Source: Lentilitoribacter sp. Alg239-R112
GTDB lineage: Bacteria > Pseudomonadota > Alphaproteobacteria > Rhizobiales > Rhizobiaceae
Direction: 5' to 3'
Length of the DNA: 64,000 nucleotides
NCBI RefSeq assembly: GCF_900537175.1
Contig: NZ_LS999833.1
Span: 1,240,001-1,304,000, forward strand
Under the pieces are notes generated by a model that saw only the letters and a list, made by a program, of their open reading frames with translations, was not told where the DNA came from and ran no database searches. The position numbers were made by a program, and so were the translations under genes. The stretch's first letter is position 1. Every line of letters starts with the position of its first letter. Of the stretch, positions 8,600-18,490 are shown piece by piece.

Positions 8600-9504
8600 T
8601 ACGGCACCTCATGTCCATTAGCAGATTCGTACAGTTTGTACCAAGTTTGCCGATCCATCTCGACTTTCAACGCATCACCCAAACTTCTAATTCGTTCCAA
8701 ATTATTTGTGCCAAGCACAGGTAAAATATTGGATGGGTGAGCGAGTATCCAAGCTATCGCTACAGCAGAAGCATCCACATCATACTGCGCACCGATCACC
8801 TTAAGCTTATCAAAAAGTGCTTTGTGCTTATCCGTGAACAACCCGCCACCTGCAAGAGGTGACCAAGCCATTGGCAACATATTATCTGCCGCAATATCAA
8901 CAAGATCACCATTACGGAACGAGGAGCTTTCCAAAAGGCTGATTTCAATCTGGTTCGCCATCAGCTTAGTATCCATAGTCATTTGTAGCGCTGACCAGTC
9001 ACTAATCTTAAAATTTGAAACGCCAACAGCGCGAACTTTACCTGATTGGACGACCTCATCCAATGCAGCACCAGTCTCATTAAAATCCATAAATGGATCG
9101 GGACGATGGATCAAAAGCATATCAAGATAATCTATCGACATGGCCTTCAAAGAATTATCAACGCTTTTCAAAATATGAGCGCGGCTCGTATTATAGTGTT
9201 TTACACGCACATCTGGAACCTTATCAGCCGGAAACAGAATACCGCATTTTGTAATAATTTCGACCTTGTCACGAAGCGAAGGATCGGCTTTAAACGCCCC
9301 TCCCATCACATCTTCACATTGAAATCCACCATAGATATCGGCTTGATCAAATGTCGTAATTCCCTGTTCTAAACAGGTATCCATTTTCGCACGTACATGG
9401 TCTGCACTTGTATCAGCATCATCAGCCAGACGCCACATTCCGTATATCAGGCGGCTAAAACTAAGATCTTCCATTAGATCAATACGTGTTATATTTTCAG
9501 ACAT
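8599..9504 (-). CDS. Aldo/keto reductase (SmoB-like candidate)
   Basis: This 301-residue NAD(P)H-dependent AKR-fold oxidoreductase has the catalytic tetrad regions visible: Asp and Tyr in FDQADIYGG (about 53-61), Lys in EIITKCGI (about 82-89) and His in LLIHRPDP (about 130-137). The overall pattern is of the YdhF type. It sits between an LLM monooxygenase (one base from its stop) and a flavin reductase (overlapping start). In the known sulfoquinovose monooxygenase pathway the AKR SmoB reduces 6-oxo-glucose to glucose. The assignment here rests on operon context and is not proven by the sequence. Confidence 0.75.
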   Translation of the reverse strand: MSENITRIDLMEDLSFSRLIYGMWRLADDADTSADHVRAKMDTCLEQGITTFDQADIYGGFQCEDVMGGAFKADPSLRDKVEIITKCGILFPADKVPDVRVKHYNTSRAHILKSVDNSLKAMSIDYLDMLLIHRPDPFMDFNETGAALDEVVQSGKVRAVGVSNFKISDWSALQMTMDTKLMANQIEISLLESSSFRNGDLVDIAADNMLPMAWSPLAGGGLFTDKHKALFDKLKVIGAQYDVDASAVAIAWILAHPSNILPVLGTNNLERIRSLGDALKVEMDRQTWYKLYESANGHEVP

Positions 9505-9505
9505 A

Positions 9506-10666
9506 TTATTTACGTTCCCCTGCCCCTAAAGGCGTTTTTGGTGTGGTATTCGGCACACGATTATATGCGTGCGGTAAAGATACTGTATCAAGATGCGGCA
9601 TAACCAATCTGCCAAAGCTCTCACATTCATCAATATGTGGATAGCCAGAGAAGATAAAGGCCCGAATACCCATCTTCTTATAGGCTTCAATTTCACTTAA
9701 GATTTGATCAGGTGAACCAACAAGTGCTGCGCCGCAGCCAGATCGCGCACGTCCAATTCCCGTCCAAAGGTGTGGCTCGATAAAGCCCTCCATATCGGCC
9801 AACTCACGATTTTTTGCCTGATGCGCAACCCCGAGAGAAGATGAATCAAGAGCGCGTTCGCGAATTTGCTCACCTTTATCATCATCAAGTTTTGACATAA
9901 TTTCTTGCGCGTATTCCCTAGCCTCAGCCTCTGTTTCACGTACAATCACATGGCACCGCAACCCGTAATCAAGCGTACGACCAAACGTTTGTGCTCGATC
10001 ATTGACGGCTTTCATGCGCCCTGCGAGTTCTTCTTTGGTCTCCGGCCACATCAAATATACATCGCAATGCTCGGCACATAGATCAATTGCATCTGGAGAA
10101 TAACCACCAAAATAGAGCAATGGCCCTCCATTTTGTTGATATGGCTTCACAGGCTCCGTTGTTAAACCCGCAGAGAAATCATAAATCTCCCCCTTGTAAG
10201 TGACTTCATCCTGCGTCCATGCCTGCTTTAAAATTTCAACAACTTCGCGTGACCTTTGATAACGATACTTGCTATCCTCTTTCTGGCCGGGAAAATCAGA
10301 AGAAATGATATTGACCGTGAAGCGGCCTTCCAACATGTGATCCAAGGTCGCCAATGTACGAGCTAACATTATGGGTTGCATTTCACCACAACGAACAGCC
10401 GCCAAAAAATTGATTTTATCGGTTATTGGCGCACATCCTGCAACGAAGGATAGCGTATCTTGACCAACTTGATATGAAGATGGTGCCAAAATATTACGAA
10501 ACCCTTGCTTCTCCGCCTCTTTAACAATGGCAGAACAATGATCCCATGAGGAGCGCAAAGCACCATCTGGCACGCCTAAATATTGGTAATCATCTGAACA
10601 CAGTGCAGAGAACCACGAAACCTCTGCTCCTTCCAAATCAGGCGAAGTAATTGGTACTATTGTCAT
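9506..10666 (-). CDS. LLM-class flavin-dependent monooxygenase (SsuD/SmoC-like)
   Basis: This 386-residue TIM-barrel, FMNH2-dependent monooxygenase is of the alkanesulfonate monooxygenase (SsuD) group. Family signatures include LAAVRCGEMQP (near 90), a RFTVNIISS segment (near 130), RYQRSREVVEIL, YFGGYSPDA, the CHVIVRETE strand carrying the SsuD-type histidine, and RARSGCGAALVGSP near the C-terminus. The start is taken at the ATG at 10666, which has an AAAGG ribosome-binding site, not the in-frame GTG nine bases earlier. As first gene of the monooxygenase-AKR-flavin reductase operon it probably cleaves a C-S bond of an organosulfonate. Sulfoquinovose is the best-fitting known substrate by gene content, but no sulfoquinovosidase or sugar transporter is nearby. 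Confidence 0.82.
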   Translation of the reverse strand: MTIVPITSPDLEGAEVSWFSALCSDDYQYLGVPDGALRSSWDHCSAIVKEAEKQGFRNILAPSSYQVGQDTLSFVAGCAPITDKINFLAAVRCGEMQPIMLARTLATLDHMLEGRFTVNIISSDFPGQKEDSKYRYQRSREVVEILKQAWTQDEVTYKGEIYDFSAGLTTEPVKPYQQNGGPLLYFGGYSPDAIDLCAEHCDVYLMWPETKEELAGRMKAVNDRAQTFGRTLDYGLRCHVIVRETEAEAREYAQEIMSKLDDDKGEQIRERALDSSSLGVAHQAKNRELADMEGFIEPHLWTGIGRARSGCGAALVGSPDQILSEIEAYKKMGIRAFIFSGYPHIDECESFGRLVMPHLDTVSLPHAYNRVPNTTPKTPLGAGERK

Positions 10667-10907
10667 TTTAAACACCTTTGATCATTTTTCTCCTTCATAA
10701 CAGGCGGAAAAATGTAAATCAATGGTGTATCAATTTTATTTCTAAGCTTTACCCAAGCTCATCATTCAGAGTTATTTTCAAGGATAGATACCTCGTAAAC
10801 TAACAACATGGCGATTAGGTCAAAGAGCTTGCTATAGCTGGATGGCAGGCTAGAAAACGCAAATTATAAATGATTTTGAGTTCAGAGAACTGGGTTTGCT
10901 AACTATA

Positions 10908-11291
10908 CTAGCCGTCAACTGCTTTTGGTTCCCAAAGTTCAACCTTGTTTCCTTCGGGATCTGAAAACCAACCAAATGAGCCGTAGTCGAAGTGCTCCGG
11001 CTCACCATTGAGTTGCGCACCGCCTGCTTGAACTTGCACCAATGCTTCTTTCAGATCATCAACAATCAAATTAAACATGTAGTCGTTTTTTGACGGCTCA
11101 AAGTATTGTGTATCTCGCTTGAATGGACTCCAAACGGTTAATGAGCCGGAAGGCATATCATTAGGTTTAAAACTTGCACCATCATAACCAGTATCTAACT
11201 CAAAATTTAAATGCTCTGAGTACCATTTACACAAAGCAGCGGGATCGTTTGCCTTAAAAAAAACGCCACCCACACCCAGAACTTTTGCCAT
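10908..11291 (-). CDS. VOC (glyoxalase/bleomycin resistance) family protein
   Basis: This 127-residue single-domain vicinal-oxygen-chelate protein has two beta-alpha-beta-beta-beta modules, starting VGGVFFKANDPAALCKWYSEHL and ending in the DPEGNKVELWEP signature. Metal-binding candidates are the Glu of VELWEP and an acidic/histidine site in the EHFDYGSFG stretch. The ATG has a strong AGGAGA ribosome-binding site. It is separated from the sulfonate-type operon and from kdsA by its own untranslated spacers, so its function and substrate cannot be named. Confidence 0.85.
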   Translation of the reverse strand: MAKVLGVGGVFFKANDPAALCKWYSEHLNFELDTGYDGASFKPNDMPSGSLTVWSPFKRDTQYFEPSKNDYMFNLIVDDLKEALVQVQAGGAQLNGEPEHFDYGSFGWFSDPEGNKVELWEPKAVDG

Positions 11292-11350
11292 GATGATCTC
11301 TCCTGAAATTACTTCATGACTATTCTGTCTTGAATATAAATAAAGTCAAC

Positions 11351-12181
11351 TTACCCCTGAGCAGCAGTTTCAATGCGTTTAAGAGACATCAAAATCTCTT
11401 CCAGTTGATCAACATAAACCATATTTGGACCGTCCGATGGGGCATTATCAGGATCTTCATGCGTTTCCATGAATAGCATTGCACATCCTACGGCAACAGC
11501 AGCTCTGGCAAGAACAGGCACAAAGCGACGTTCGCCCCCCGTCGTGGCCCCGTTTCCGCCAGGTTTTTGAACACTATGCGTTGCATCAAATACAACAGGG
11601 TAGCCAGTCTCGGCCATAATAGGCAATGACCTAAAATCTGATACCAATGTGTTGTAACCAAAGCTTGTGCCGCGGTCACATAGCATAATCCGTTCATTAC
11701 CAGTCGAAGCAAGCTTATCAGCGACATGCGTCATGTCCCATGGCGCCAAAAACTGACCTTTCTTGACATTAATCGCAGCTCCGGTATTTCCTGCAGCTAA
11801 CAACAAATCCGTCTGACGGCACAGAAACGCTGGAATTTGTAAAACATCCGCAACTTCAGCCACTTTCGCGCACTGCCCAGCTTCATGAATGTCGGTCAAA
11901 ACTGAACATTCGAACTCAGATTTCACCTTGGCTAAAATTTCTAAACCTTTATCAATACCAACGCCGCGCTTGCTGGATGCAGATGAGCGGTTCGCCTTAT
12001 CAAAGCTTGATTTATAGATGAATTGAACATTTGCATTCTCACATGCTTTCGCAATTTTTTCCGCCATGAACAAGGTATGGTCTAGGCTTTCAATTTGGCA
12101 TGGACCAGCAATCAATGAGAAAGGTAAATCATTCCCGACACGTATATTTCCAATTTCAAACTGCTTCATTTGATTTTCCAT
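11351..12181 (-). CDS. kdsA: 3-deoxy-8-phosphooctulonate (Kdo-8-P) synthase
   Basis: This 276-residue enzyme condenses phosphoenolpyruvate with D-arabinose-5-phosphate to give Kdo-8-phosphate for lipopolysaccharide inner core. The family motifs [10 protein letters not shown] (about 23-32), the substrate loop FDKANRSS (60-67) and the late [12 protein letters not shown] segment are all present. It is the third gene of the kdsD-kdsB-kdsA operon and starts five bases after the kdsB stop. An ATG four codons downstream with a GGAAA element is an equally good start. Confidence 0.97.
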   Translation of the reverse strand: MENQMKQFEIGNIRVGNDLPFSLIAGPCQIESLDHTLFMAEKIAKACENANVQFIYKSSFDKANRSSASSKRGVGIDKGLEILAKVKSEFECSVLTDIHEAGQCAKVAEVADVLQIPAFLCRQTDLLLAAGNTGAAINVKKGQFLAPWDMTHVADKLASTGNERIMLCDRGTSFGYNTLVSDFRSLPIMAETGYPVVFDATHSVQKPGGNGATTGGERRFVPVLARAAVAVGCAMLFMETHEDPDNAPSDGPNMVYVDQLEEILMSLKRIETAAQG

Positions 12182-12186
12182 TTCTT

Positions 12187-12966
12187 TTAAAGAACACTTT
12201 CAATTCGTGCTACATCAACTGGATTATTCAATTCCCAAAAAACACGACCTCTTGCATCAACTTCCACACATGAAATATCTGCATCATTTTCTAAGAACCG
12301 AAGCTGCTCAAGACCCTCATTGGCCTCAAGAACACCCTCACCCCATTTCATGTAATTTTTAAGCGCATTGGTACGGTAAGCGTAAACGCCCACATGATGA
12401 AAAACAGGAACCTGTGTTTGGGCTTTGCCCTCGGGCACAAATGGAATAACTTCTTTTGAGAAATACAGAGCTTTTCCAGTCTTTGAGAAGACTGCTGTTG
12501 TTCCGCCAACTCGCCCTTCGGCGCGATCATTCTTAAAATTTTCAAAAGTTTGCTCATCGCACCGCAATACGGGAGTTGCCATTCCTGCTGACGGGTCGGT
12601 CGACATATGCTCAATTAAAGCTTCAACAAACCACGGCGGAGTTAATGGCGCATCACCTTGAAGATTAACCACTAAATCCGGCTCTTCCTCAAGATATTGC
12701 AAAGCATCAGCGCATCGCTCTGTTCCATTCGCACAAGCCTCAGATGTCATAATTACCTTACCGCCAAACCCTAATACATGGTCACGAATTCGCTCATCAT
12801 CTGTCGCGACAAATACATCAGCTACATTAGCAACGGACTGAGCCGTGTCCCATGAACGTCGAATAAGTGTTTTGGAAACGCCATCAGACCCTTTAAGCTC
12901 GACCAAAGGCTTACCTGGATAGCGCGATGAGGCGTATCGAGCCGGAATTAGGATGGTTGTTTTCAC
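12187..12966 (-). CDS. kdsB: 3-deoxy-manno-octulosonate cytidylyltransferase (CMP-Kdo synthetase)
   Basis: This 259-residue enzyme activates Kdo with CTP before transfer to lipid A. The N-terminal nucleotide-binding motif [14 protein letters not shown] (about residues 7-20) and VNLQGDAP mid-protein are diagnostic. The start was placed at a GTG (12966) giving the family N-terminus [11 protein letters not shown] and a four-base GTGA overlap with the upstream kdsD stop, in preference to an ATG 24 bases earlier that has no family support. It is translationally coupled in the Kdo operon. Confidence 0.95.
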   Translation of the reverse strand: MKTTILIPARYASSRYPGKPLVELKGSDGVSKTLIRRSWDTAQSVANVADVFVATDDERIRDHVLGFGGKVIMTSEACANGTERCADALQYLEEEPDLVVNLQGDAPLTPPWFVEALIEHMSTDPSAGMATPVLRCDEQTFENFKNDRAEGRVGGTTAVFSKTGKALYFSKEVIPFVPEGKAQTQVPVFHHVGVYAYRTNALKNYMKWGEGVLEANEGLEQLRFLENDADISCVEVDARGRVFWELNNPVDVARIESVL

Positions 12967-13946
12967 GATGTCACTCCAGCGCGTAAACAATCATGAATAT
13001 GCAATATCCCCTTCAAGGATTGGTTCTCATCGGCTACCACGCAACATGTGATTTTATGATTTGTCATAAGTTCCAGCGCTTTTTCAGCATAATGATCTGC
13101 TTGTATAGTCACAGGATTGGCGGAACAAACCTCAACAGCTTTCAAACTCCATAAGTCTTTGGCATTACGACGTAAATCTCCATCAGAAATCACGCCTTTA
13201 ATTTCATCACCATCAACGACAACTGCAATTCCGAAAGACTTTTCTGATATCTTGATTACCACTTCCGACATAGGCGTGTCTGGAGCAACAATTGGTAAAG
13301 CATCACCACCGTGCATTAAATCTGAAACTTTGAGGAACTTTGTACCCAAATTCCCGCCCGGGTGCAGCTTGTGGAAATCTTCGGGTGCAGAACCAAGTGC
13401 ATGCGTAACACCAACCATTAAAGCATCACCAATGGCGAGTGTCAAAGTTGTTGACGTCGTTGGTGCTAACCCATTCGGGCAGACCTCCGTAAGCTTGCCA
13501 TAGGCAATCGTTACCGCAGCGCTTCGCCCTAATGTGCTTTGAGCATCTCTAGTAATCGCAATCATTGGAATATCATTCCCGAGGCAGTAGCTCATCACCT
13601 GAAATAACTCAGATGTTTCACCAGAATTTGAAAGCGTAAGCACAACGCTATCTTTTCCAATCTGGCCTAAATCCCCATGACTTGCTTCTGCTGCGTGAAG
13701 GAATAATGATAATTTCCCGATAGACGAAAACGATGATGAAATCTTACGCGCAACATGCCCGGATTTACCAATACCAACAACAACTAACGGTCCAGTTGAC
13801 TTCTCAATTAATTTGATCGCATCAAGTAATTCATCTTTACATGTCTCGCTGAAATCAAGAATTGCATTCGCCTCAGAAACCAAAGCATCCTTACAAATTT
13901 TGCGCATTCCCTCGTCTGAAATGTGGCTTATCAGGTTATCCGTCAC
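12963..13946 (-). CDS. kdsD: Arabinose-5-phosphate isomerase (KpsF/GutQ/KdsD)
   Basis: This protein of about 327 residues converts ribulose-5-phosphate to arabinose-5-phosphate, the KdsA substrate. It has an N-terminal SIS domain (GIGKSGHVARKISSSF, then SNSGETSEL) and two C-terminal CBS motifs (around VSDLMHGGDALPIV and VCSANPVTIQ). I chose the GTG at 13946 because it gives the normal family length; the frame stays open to a TTG at 14006, but that codon forms part of a TTGACA that looks like a -35 element. KdsC phosphatase is not in the cluster. Confidence 0.93.
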   Translation of the reverse strand: MTDNLISHISDEGMRKICKDALVSEANAILDFSETCKDELLDAIKLIEKSTGPLVVVGIGKSGHVARKISSSFSSIGKLSLFLHAAEASHGDLGQIGKDSVVLTLSNSGETSELFQVMSYCLGNDIPMIAITRDAQSTLGRSAAVTIAYGKLTEVCPNGLAPTTSTTLTLAIGDALMVGVTHALGSAPEDFHKLHPGGNLGTKFLKVSDLMHGGDALPIVAPDTPMSEVVIKISEKSFGIAVVVDGDEIKGVISDGDLRRNAKDLWSLKAVEVCSANPVTIQADHYAEKALELMTNHKITCCVVADENQSLKGILHIHDCLRAGVTS

Positions 13947-14141
13947 AGGTGATTTGTCCCAATTAATCGTATTAAATTTCAAATAGCATATAGGTATGCC
14001 TGTCAATGAATTTGACCTTTGAAAAATAAGTTACCTAACTATTAATCCATTTCTTAAACTTAGAACTTCATTCTTTATCCCGTTTTCAGAATTCTTTGTT
14101 ATCAATATTTCTGTAAATAACTTCGGGTGTTGGAGTAAACT

Positions 14142-15131
14142 ATGACGGTTTTAGTGACAGGTGGTGCAGGCTATATCGGTAGCCATATGGTTTGGGCCCT
14201 TTTGGATCGGGGTGAAGAGCCAGTTGTTGTTGATCGCCTCTCGAATGGTATTCGCAGCTCCATCCCTCAAGACATCCCCTTCTATCAAGTCGATATTGCG
14301 GACAAAGATGCAATGGCAAAGATTATGTCCGAACATAATGTCGATGCGATTATTCATTTTGCGGGTTCAATCTCGGTGGCAGAATCAATCAAAAATCCGC
14401 TCGAATATTATCGCAATAATACGACAAACTCTCAAAACCTGATAGAAGTCGCACTTGATCAAGGTATTGAACATATGGTGTTTTCATCAACCGCTGCCGT
14501 TTATGGAACGCCACTTAAAACGGATCCAGTGATTGAGGAAACCCCTCTTCATCCGCAATCTCCTTATGGTCATTCAAAAATGATGACAGAGCGAATATTG
14601 ACCAGCACATCTACGGCTCACGATTCATTTAACTTTGCGGCTCTCAGATATTTCAACGTCGGCGGAGCAGATCCACAAAGCCGAACTGGCCAAACAACGC
14701 AAGGCGCATTAAGCCTTATAAAAGTCGCGTGCGAAACAGCCACAGGTAAACGAGATCATATCCAAGTCTATGGTACAGATTATGATACGCCAGACGGAAC
14801 ATGTATCCGTGATTTCATACATGTGTCAGACCTGGTACAAGCACACTTATCCGCTCTTGATCAATTACGCGGCAGAAGCAAATCCATGATCGCAAATTGT
14901 GGATATGGTAAGGGCTTCTCAGTTCTGGATGTATTGAAAATGGTCTCTGAAGTTGCTGGAAAAGAAATCAATGTACAAACTGCATCCCGCAGAGCTGGTG
15001 ACATTGTTAGCATCACAGCAAACAATAACCGCATAAAGACACTTACCGACTGGCAAGAACAGCATGACGACTTATCGCAAATAATTAGATCAGCGTATGA
15101 GTGGGAACAAGGTTTGGCAAACGCGAGTTGA
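14142..15131 (+). CDS. galE: UDP-glucose 4-epimerase
   Basis: This 329-residue extended SDR interconverts UDP-glucose and UDP-galactose for surface polysaccharide synthesis. The Rossmann motif GGAGYIG is at 7-13, the catalytic Ser at about 116 and the YGHSK motif with Tyr142 and Lys146. The nucleotide-sugar segment ALRYFNVGGADP is intact. It is divergent from the Kdo operon and converges on tgt with only four bases between the stop codons. Length is close to the family norm of about 330-340. Confidence 0.92.
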   Translation: MTVLVTGGAGYIGSHMVWALLDRGEEPVVVDRLSNGIRSSIPQDIPFYQVDIADKDAMAKIMSEHNVDAIIHFAGSISVAESIKNPLEYYRNNTTNSQNLIEVALDQGIEHMVFSSTAAVYGTPLKTDPVIEETPLHPQSPYGHSKMMTERILTSTSTAHDSFNFAALRYFNVGGADPQSRTGQTTQGALSLIKVACETATGKRDHIQVYGTDYDTPDGTCIRDFIHVSDLVQAHLSALDQLRGRSKSMIANCGYGKGFSVLDVLKMVSEVAGKEINVQTASRRAGDIVSITANNNRIKTLTDWQEQHDDLSQIIRSAYEWEQGLANAS

Positions 15132-15135
15132 AAAA

Positions 15136-16257
15136 TCAGGCCTCGCCAGTTTCCCAATCAGCCTCAGTTTTTCTGGAAAACTCTTCAAAGTTTCCATCTG
15201 TGATGGCCTGACGAATACCTGCCATAAGCTCTTGATAATAGGCTAGATTATGCCAAGTCAACAACATGCCACCCAACGCCTCACCTGCTTTCACCAAGTG
15301 ATGCAAATATGCACGCGAATAATCGTTTGTCGCCGGACAGGTTGATTGCTCATCTAATGGGCGTTTATCTTCGGCATGTTTCGCATTTTTTAGATTTAAT
15401 TTTCCATAGCGCGTAAACGCTTGGCCATGCCGCCCAGCTCTTGTAGGCATAACACAGTCAAACATATCAATGCCGCGTGCGACTGATCGCAGTATGTCCT
15501 GCGGAGTACCCACACCCATGAGGTATCGCGGCTTTTCATGCGGCAAAGCCGGACACGTTGTTTCCAGCATCCGCAGCATGACGTCTTGCGGTTCGCCAAC
15601 AGCAAGCCCCCCCACAGCATAACCTTTTAAGTCCATTGAGCTCAACGCTTCAGCAGATTTTATGCGTAAGTCCTCATAATCTCCGCCTTGAACAATACCA
15701 AACATTGCCTTACCAGGTTGATCACCAAATGTTGTTTTGCAACGCTCTGCCCATCGCAAAGATAATTCCATTGCGCGTTCAACTTCATCTTTTTCAGCCG
15801 GCAACCTTATGCATTCATCAAGCTGCATTTGGATATCAGAACCGAGCAATCCTTGAATTTCAATGGACCTTTCCGGACTCATTTCATGTTTTGAACCGTC
15901 AATATGAGATTGGAATGTCACACCTTTTTCGGTTAATTTGCGTAAACCTGAAAGCGACATCACTTGAAACCCACCGGAATCGGTTAAAATGGGATGCTTC
16001 CAACGCGCGAATTCATGCAATCCGCCAAGTCGTGCAACGCGCTCTGCACCGGGCCTCAACATCAAGTGATAGGTATTACCAAGAATAATATCTGCACCAA
16101 GATCTCGCACCTGGTCGAGATACATAGCTTTCACAGTACCTGCTGTTCCCACAGGCATAAATGCAGGGGTCCGGATCGTACCGCGTGGCATCGAAACCTG
16201 TCCGCGACGTGCGTCACCATCCGTTGCTAGAACATCAAATTTGAACTCTTCGCTCAT
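15136..16257 (-). CDS. tgt: Queuine/preQ1 tRNA-guanine transglycosylase
   Basis: This 373-residue TIM-barrel enzyme exchanges G34 of GUN-anticodon tRNAs for preQ1. The active-site segment LTDSGGFQ is at 91-98, the GGLAVGE loop near 216 and the [12 protein letters not shown] segment at 262-273. The zinc site is unusual: where most bacterial enzymes have CxCxxC plus His, this one has Ser305, Cys307 and Thr310 followed by YSRAYLHH, so two of three cysteine ligands are absent. It lies eight bases downstream of queA with an AGGGG ribosome-binding site, a queA-tgt operon. The loss may be a lineage trait, and the rest of the fold is intact. Confidence 0.95.
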   Translation of the reverse strand: MSEEFKFDVLATDGDARRGQVSMPRGTIRTPAFMPVGTAGTVKAMYLDQVRDLGADIILGNTYHLMLRPGAERVARLGGLHEFARWKHPILTDSGGFQVMSLSGLRKLTEKGVTFQSHIDGSKHEMSPERSIEIQGLLGSDIQMQLDECIRLPAEKDEVERAMELSLRWAERCKTTFGDQPGKAMFGIVQGGDYEDLRIKSAEALSSMDLKGYAVGGLAVGEPQDVMLRMLETTCPALPHEKPRYLMGVGTPQDILRSVARGIDMFDCVMPTRAGRHGQAFTRYGKLNLKNAKHAEDKRPLDEQSTCPATNDYSRAYLHHLVKAGEALGGMLLTWHNLAYYQELMAGIRQAITDGNFEEFSRKTEADWETGEA

Positions 16258-16265
16258 AAAAGCCC

Positions 16266-17327
16266 CTACTCTGCTTTAAAAAGCAGACTCGCATCACCAT
16301 AGGAATAAAATCTGTAATCATTATCAATTGCATATTTGTAAGCATCGCGCATGCGATCAAACCCACTAAACGCCGAAACCAACATAAATAGAGTAGACTT
16401 TGGCAAATGAAAATTTGTCATTAAAATATCAACGGCTCGGAATTTATACCCAGGTGTTATAAAAATATCGGTCGGCCCCGACCATGGCTTTATTTCACCT
16501 TCCGGCGTCGCTGCACTTTCTAACAGTCGCAAAGACGTGGTTCCAACACTGACAACCCTGCCACCACTTTTCTTAACCTCATTTAACGCATCGGCGATGT
16601 CTTGGGTAACAAACCCAATTTCTGAATGCATTTTATGGTCATCGGTATTATCGGCTTTAACCGGTAAAAATGTACCCGCGCCCACGTGTAAAGTCACAAA
16701 GTGACAAGAAATACCCTTCGCTTTCAAAGCATCGAATATTTCCGGGGTAAAATGCAAACCAGCAGTTGGCGCTGCAACTGCACCTGCGTCTTTGGCATAG
16801 ATTGTCTGATAATCGAGCTTATCTTGCTCATCTTCACCGCGCTTTGATGCTATATAGGGCGGTAGTGGGACCTTGCCTGTTTGAGCAATCGCAGTATCAA
16901 GGTCAGCACCGGATTGTTCAAAACGCAGAGTAACTTCACCACCATCAGCCTTATCAACAACCTCACAATGAAGTTGCATGTCAACCGAGTTGAAGATGAT
17001 GGCATCACCAATCTTAACACGTTTTGCCGGACGAATAAATGCTTTCCACTCATTACCGGCGACACGCATATGTAGGGTTGATTGAACCTTTAATTTGTTT
17101 TCGCCGCGAATACGGACGCCCTCAAGCTGGGCAGGAATGACACGCGTGTCATTAAAAACCACAGCGTCACCCGGCTCCAAAAAACTGACAAAATCGGCTA
17201 CTCGTGCGTCCTCAAATTCCTCTTTATCGTTTCTGACAATGAGAAATTTGGCCGCTTCTCGCGGAACTGCCGGACGAAGTGCAATACATTCATCCGGCAG
17301 TTCAAAATCAAATAAATCTACGCGCAT
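16266..17327 (-). CDS. queA: S-adenosylmethionine:tRNA ribosyltransferase-isomerase
   Basis: This 353-residue enzyme transfers and isomerises the ribosyl moiety of SAM onto preQ1-tRNA to form epoxyqueuosine. Family signatures visible are the N-terminal [42 protein letters not shown] and [10 protein letters not shown]. It is the upstream partner of tgt in a two-gene queuosine operon. The length is standard and no anomaly is seen. Confidence 0.97.
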   Translation of the reverse strand: MRVDLFDFELPDECIALRPAVPREAAKFLIVRNDKEEFEDARVADFVSFLEPGDAVVFNDTRVIPAQLEGVRIRGENKLKVQSTLHMRVAGNEWKAFIRPAKRVKIGDAIIFNSVDMQLHCEVVDKADGGEVTLRFEQSGADLDTAIAQTGKVPLPPYIASKRGEDEQDKLDYQTIYAKDAGAVAAPTAGLHFTPEIFDALKAKGISCHFVTLHVGAGTFLPVKADNTDDHKMHSEIGFVTQDIADALNEVKKSGGRVVSVGTTSLRLLESAATPEGEIKPWSGPTDIFITPGYKFRAVDILMTNFHLPKSTLFMLVSAFSGFDRMRDAYKYAIDNDYRFYSYGDASLLFKAE

Positions 17328-17354
17328 ATGCTCGTAATATACCTTATAAAGTGA

Positions 17355-17828
17355 CTAGACGTCCGCAGCAACACGGACAGTTGTCATAGAATCAGGGTCT
17401 TGCACAGGTTCACCACGCTTAATTTGATCCACATTCTCCATACCTTCAATAACCTGTCCCCAAACAGTATATTGTTTATTCAAAAATCCAGCATCATCGA
17501 AGCAAATAAAGAACTGAGAATTAGCTGAATCAGGGTTCTGCGAACGCGCCATTGAGCACGTGCCACGGCTATGGTTCATGTTAGAGAATTCAGCTTTGAG
17601 ATCAGGCTTATCAGACCCACCCATTCCAGTACCGGTTGGGTCACCAGTTTGCGCCATAAAACCATCGATCACACGATGGAAGACAATGCCATCGTAGAAC
17701 TTATCACGTGCTAGCTCTTTAATGCGACCAACATGGCCGGGAGCCAAATCAGGAAATAATTCGATAACAACCTTACCCTTAGTTGTTTCCATGATCAGTG
17801 TATTTTCGGGGTCTTTAATTTCAGCCAT
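17355..17828 (-). CDS. ppiB: Cytoplasmic cyclophilin-type peptidyl-prolyl cis-trans isomerase
   Basis: This 157-residue cyclophilin has no signal peptide. It carries the catalytic Arg in FHRVIDGFMAQTGDP, the Gln/Phe active-site strand NSQFFICF, and YTVWGQV near the C-terminus. It is the second of two adjacent cyclophilin genes; the other, just upstream, has a signal peptide, so one acts in cytoplasm and one in periplasm. The two are about 45% alike by eye and probably arose by duplication. Confidence 0.93.
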   Translation of the reverse strand: MAEIKDPENTLIMETTKGKVVIELFPDLAPGHVGRIKELARDKFYDGIVFHRVIDGFMAQTGDPTGTGMGGSDKPDLKAEFSNMNHSRGTCSMARSQNPDSANSQFFICFDDAGFLNKQYTVWGQVIEGMENVDQIKRGEPVQDPDSMTTVRVAADV

Positions 17829-17853
17829 TTCGCTACTCCTTCAATTTTAATTA

Positions 17854-18414
17854 TTACTTGCCAACACGCACTGAAATCATGCGATCAGGGTTTTCAACAG
17901 CGCCACTTTGTCCAACGCCGCGCTTAATTCCATCAACAAATTCCATGCCTGAAACAACCTCACCAATAACTGTGTATTGACCGTCGAGGAAACGCCCCTC
18001 TTTAAACATGATAAAAAATTGAGAATTTGCAGAATTTGGGTTTTGTGAACGCGCCATGCCGACTACCCCACGCTCGTAAGGAATATCTGAAAACTCAGCA
18101 GGCAGGTTCGGTTTTGATGATCCCCCAGTTCCTGCACGATTAGGCGCAAAACCATCTTCCATATCGCCAAATTTCACATCACCTGTTTGAGCCATAAAAC
18201 CGTCAATCACGCGGTGAAACGCAACATTGTTATACTCACCATCTGTGGCCAATGTTTTAATACGCTCAACATGCTTGGGAGCAACATCAGAACGAAGTTT
18301 GATAACAACGTCACCGCTTTTAAGTTCGATAGTTAGAAATTCATCAGCTTGAGCCAATGAAATTGAAAATGTGGCAATCATAAGTGTGCAAAATGCAATA
18401 AGAGCGTGACGCAT
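17854..18414 (-). CDS. ppiA: Periplasmic cyclophilin-type peptidyl-prolyl cis-trans isomerase
   Basis: This 186-residue cyclophilin begins with a signal peptide, MRHALIAFCTLMIATFSISL followed by an AQA-type cleavage site. The start was set at 18414 because AAAGGA precedes this ATG and the earlier in-frame methionine would add 13 polar residues before the signal. The active-site motifs FHRVIDGFMAQTGD and NSQFFIMF are intact. It precedes ppiB by 25 bases in the same orientation. Confidence 0.93.
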   Translation of the reverse strand: MRHALIAFCTLMIATFSISLAQADEFLTIELKSGDVVIKLRSDVAPKHVERIKTLATDGEYNNVAFHRVIDGFMAQTGDVKFGDMEDGFAPNRAGTGGSSKPNLPAEFSDIPYERGVVGMARSQNPNSANSQFFIMFKEGRFLDGQYTVIGEVVSGMEFVDGIKRGVGQSGAVENPDRMISVRVGK

Positions 18415-18490
18415 ATTGGATGTCCTTTGAATGAATTCGATTGGCTGTCGCATAAGTTAGAAAAAATGGCAAGCATGAACGGCGCTGCGG

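Noticed and set aside
13947..14006. Extra 20 N-terminal codons of kdsD from a TTG start
   Set aside because: The extension lies outside the family alignment, the TTG is part of a TTGACA -35-like element, and the GTG at 13946 gives the usual length.
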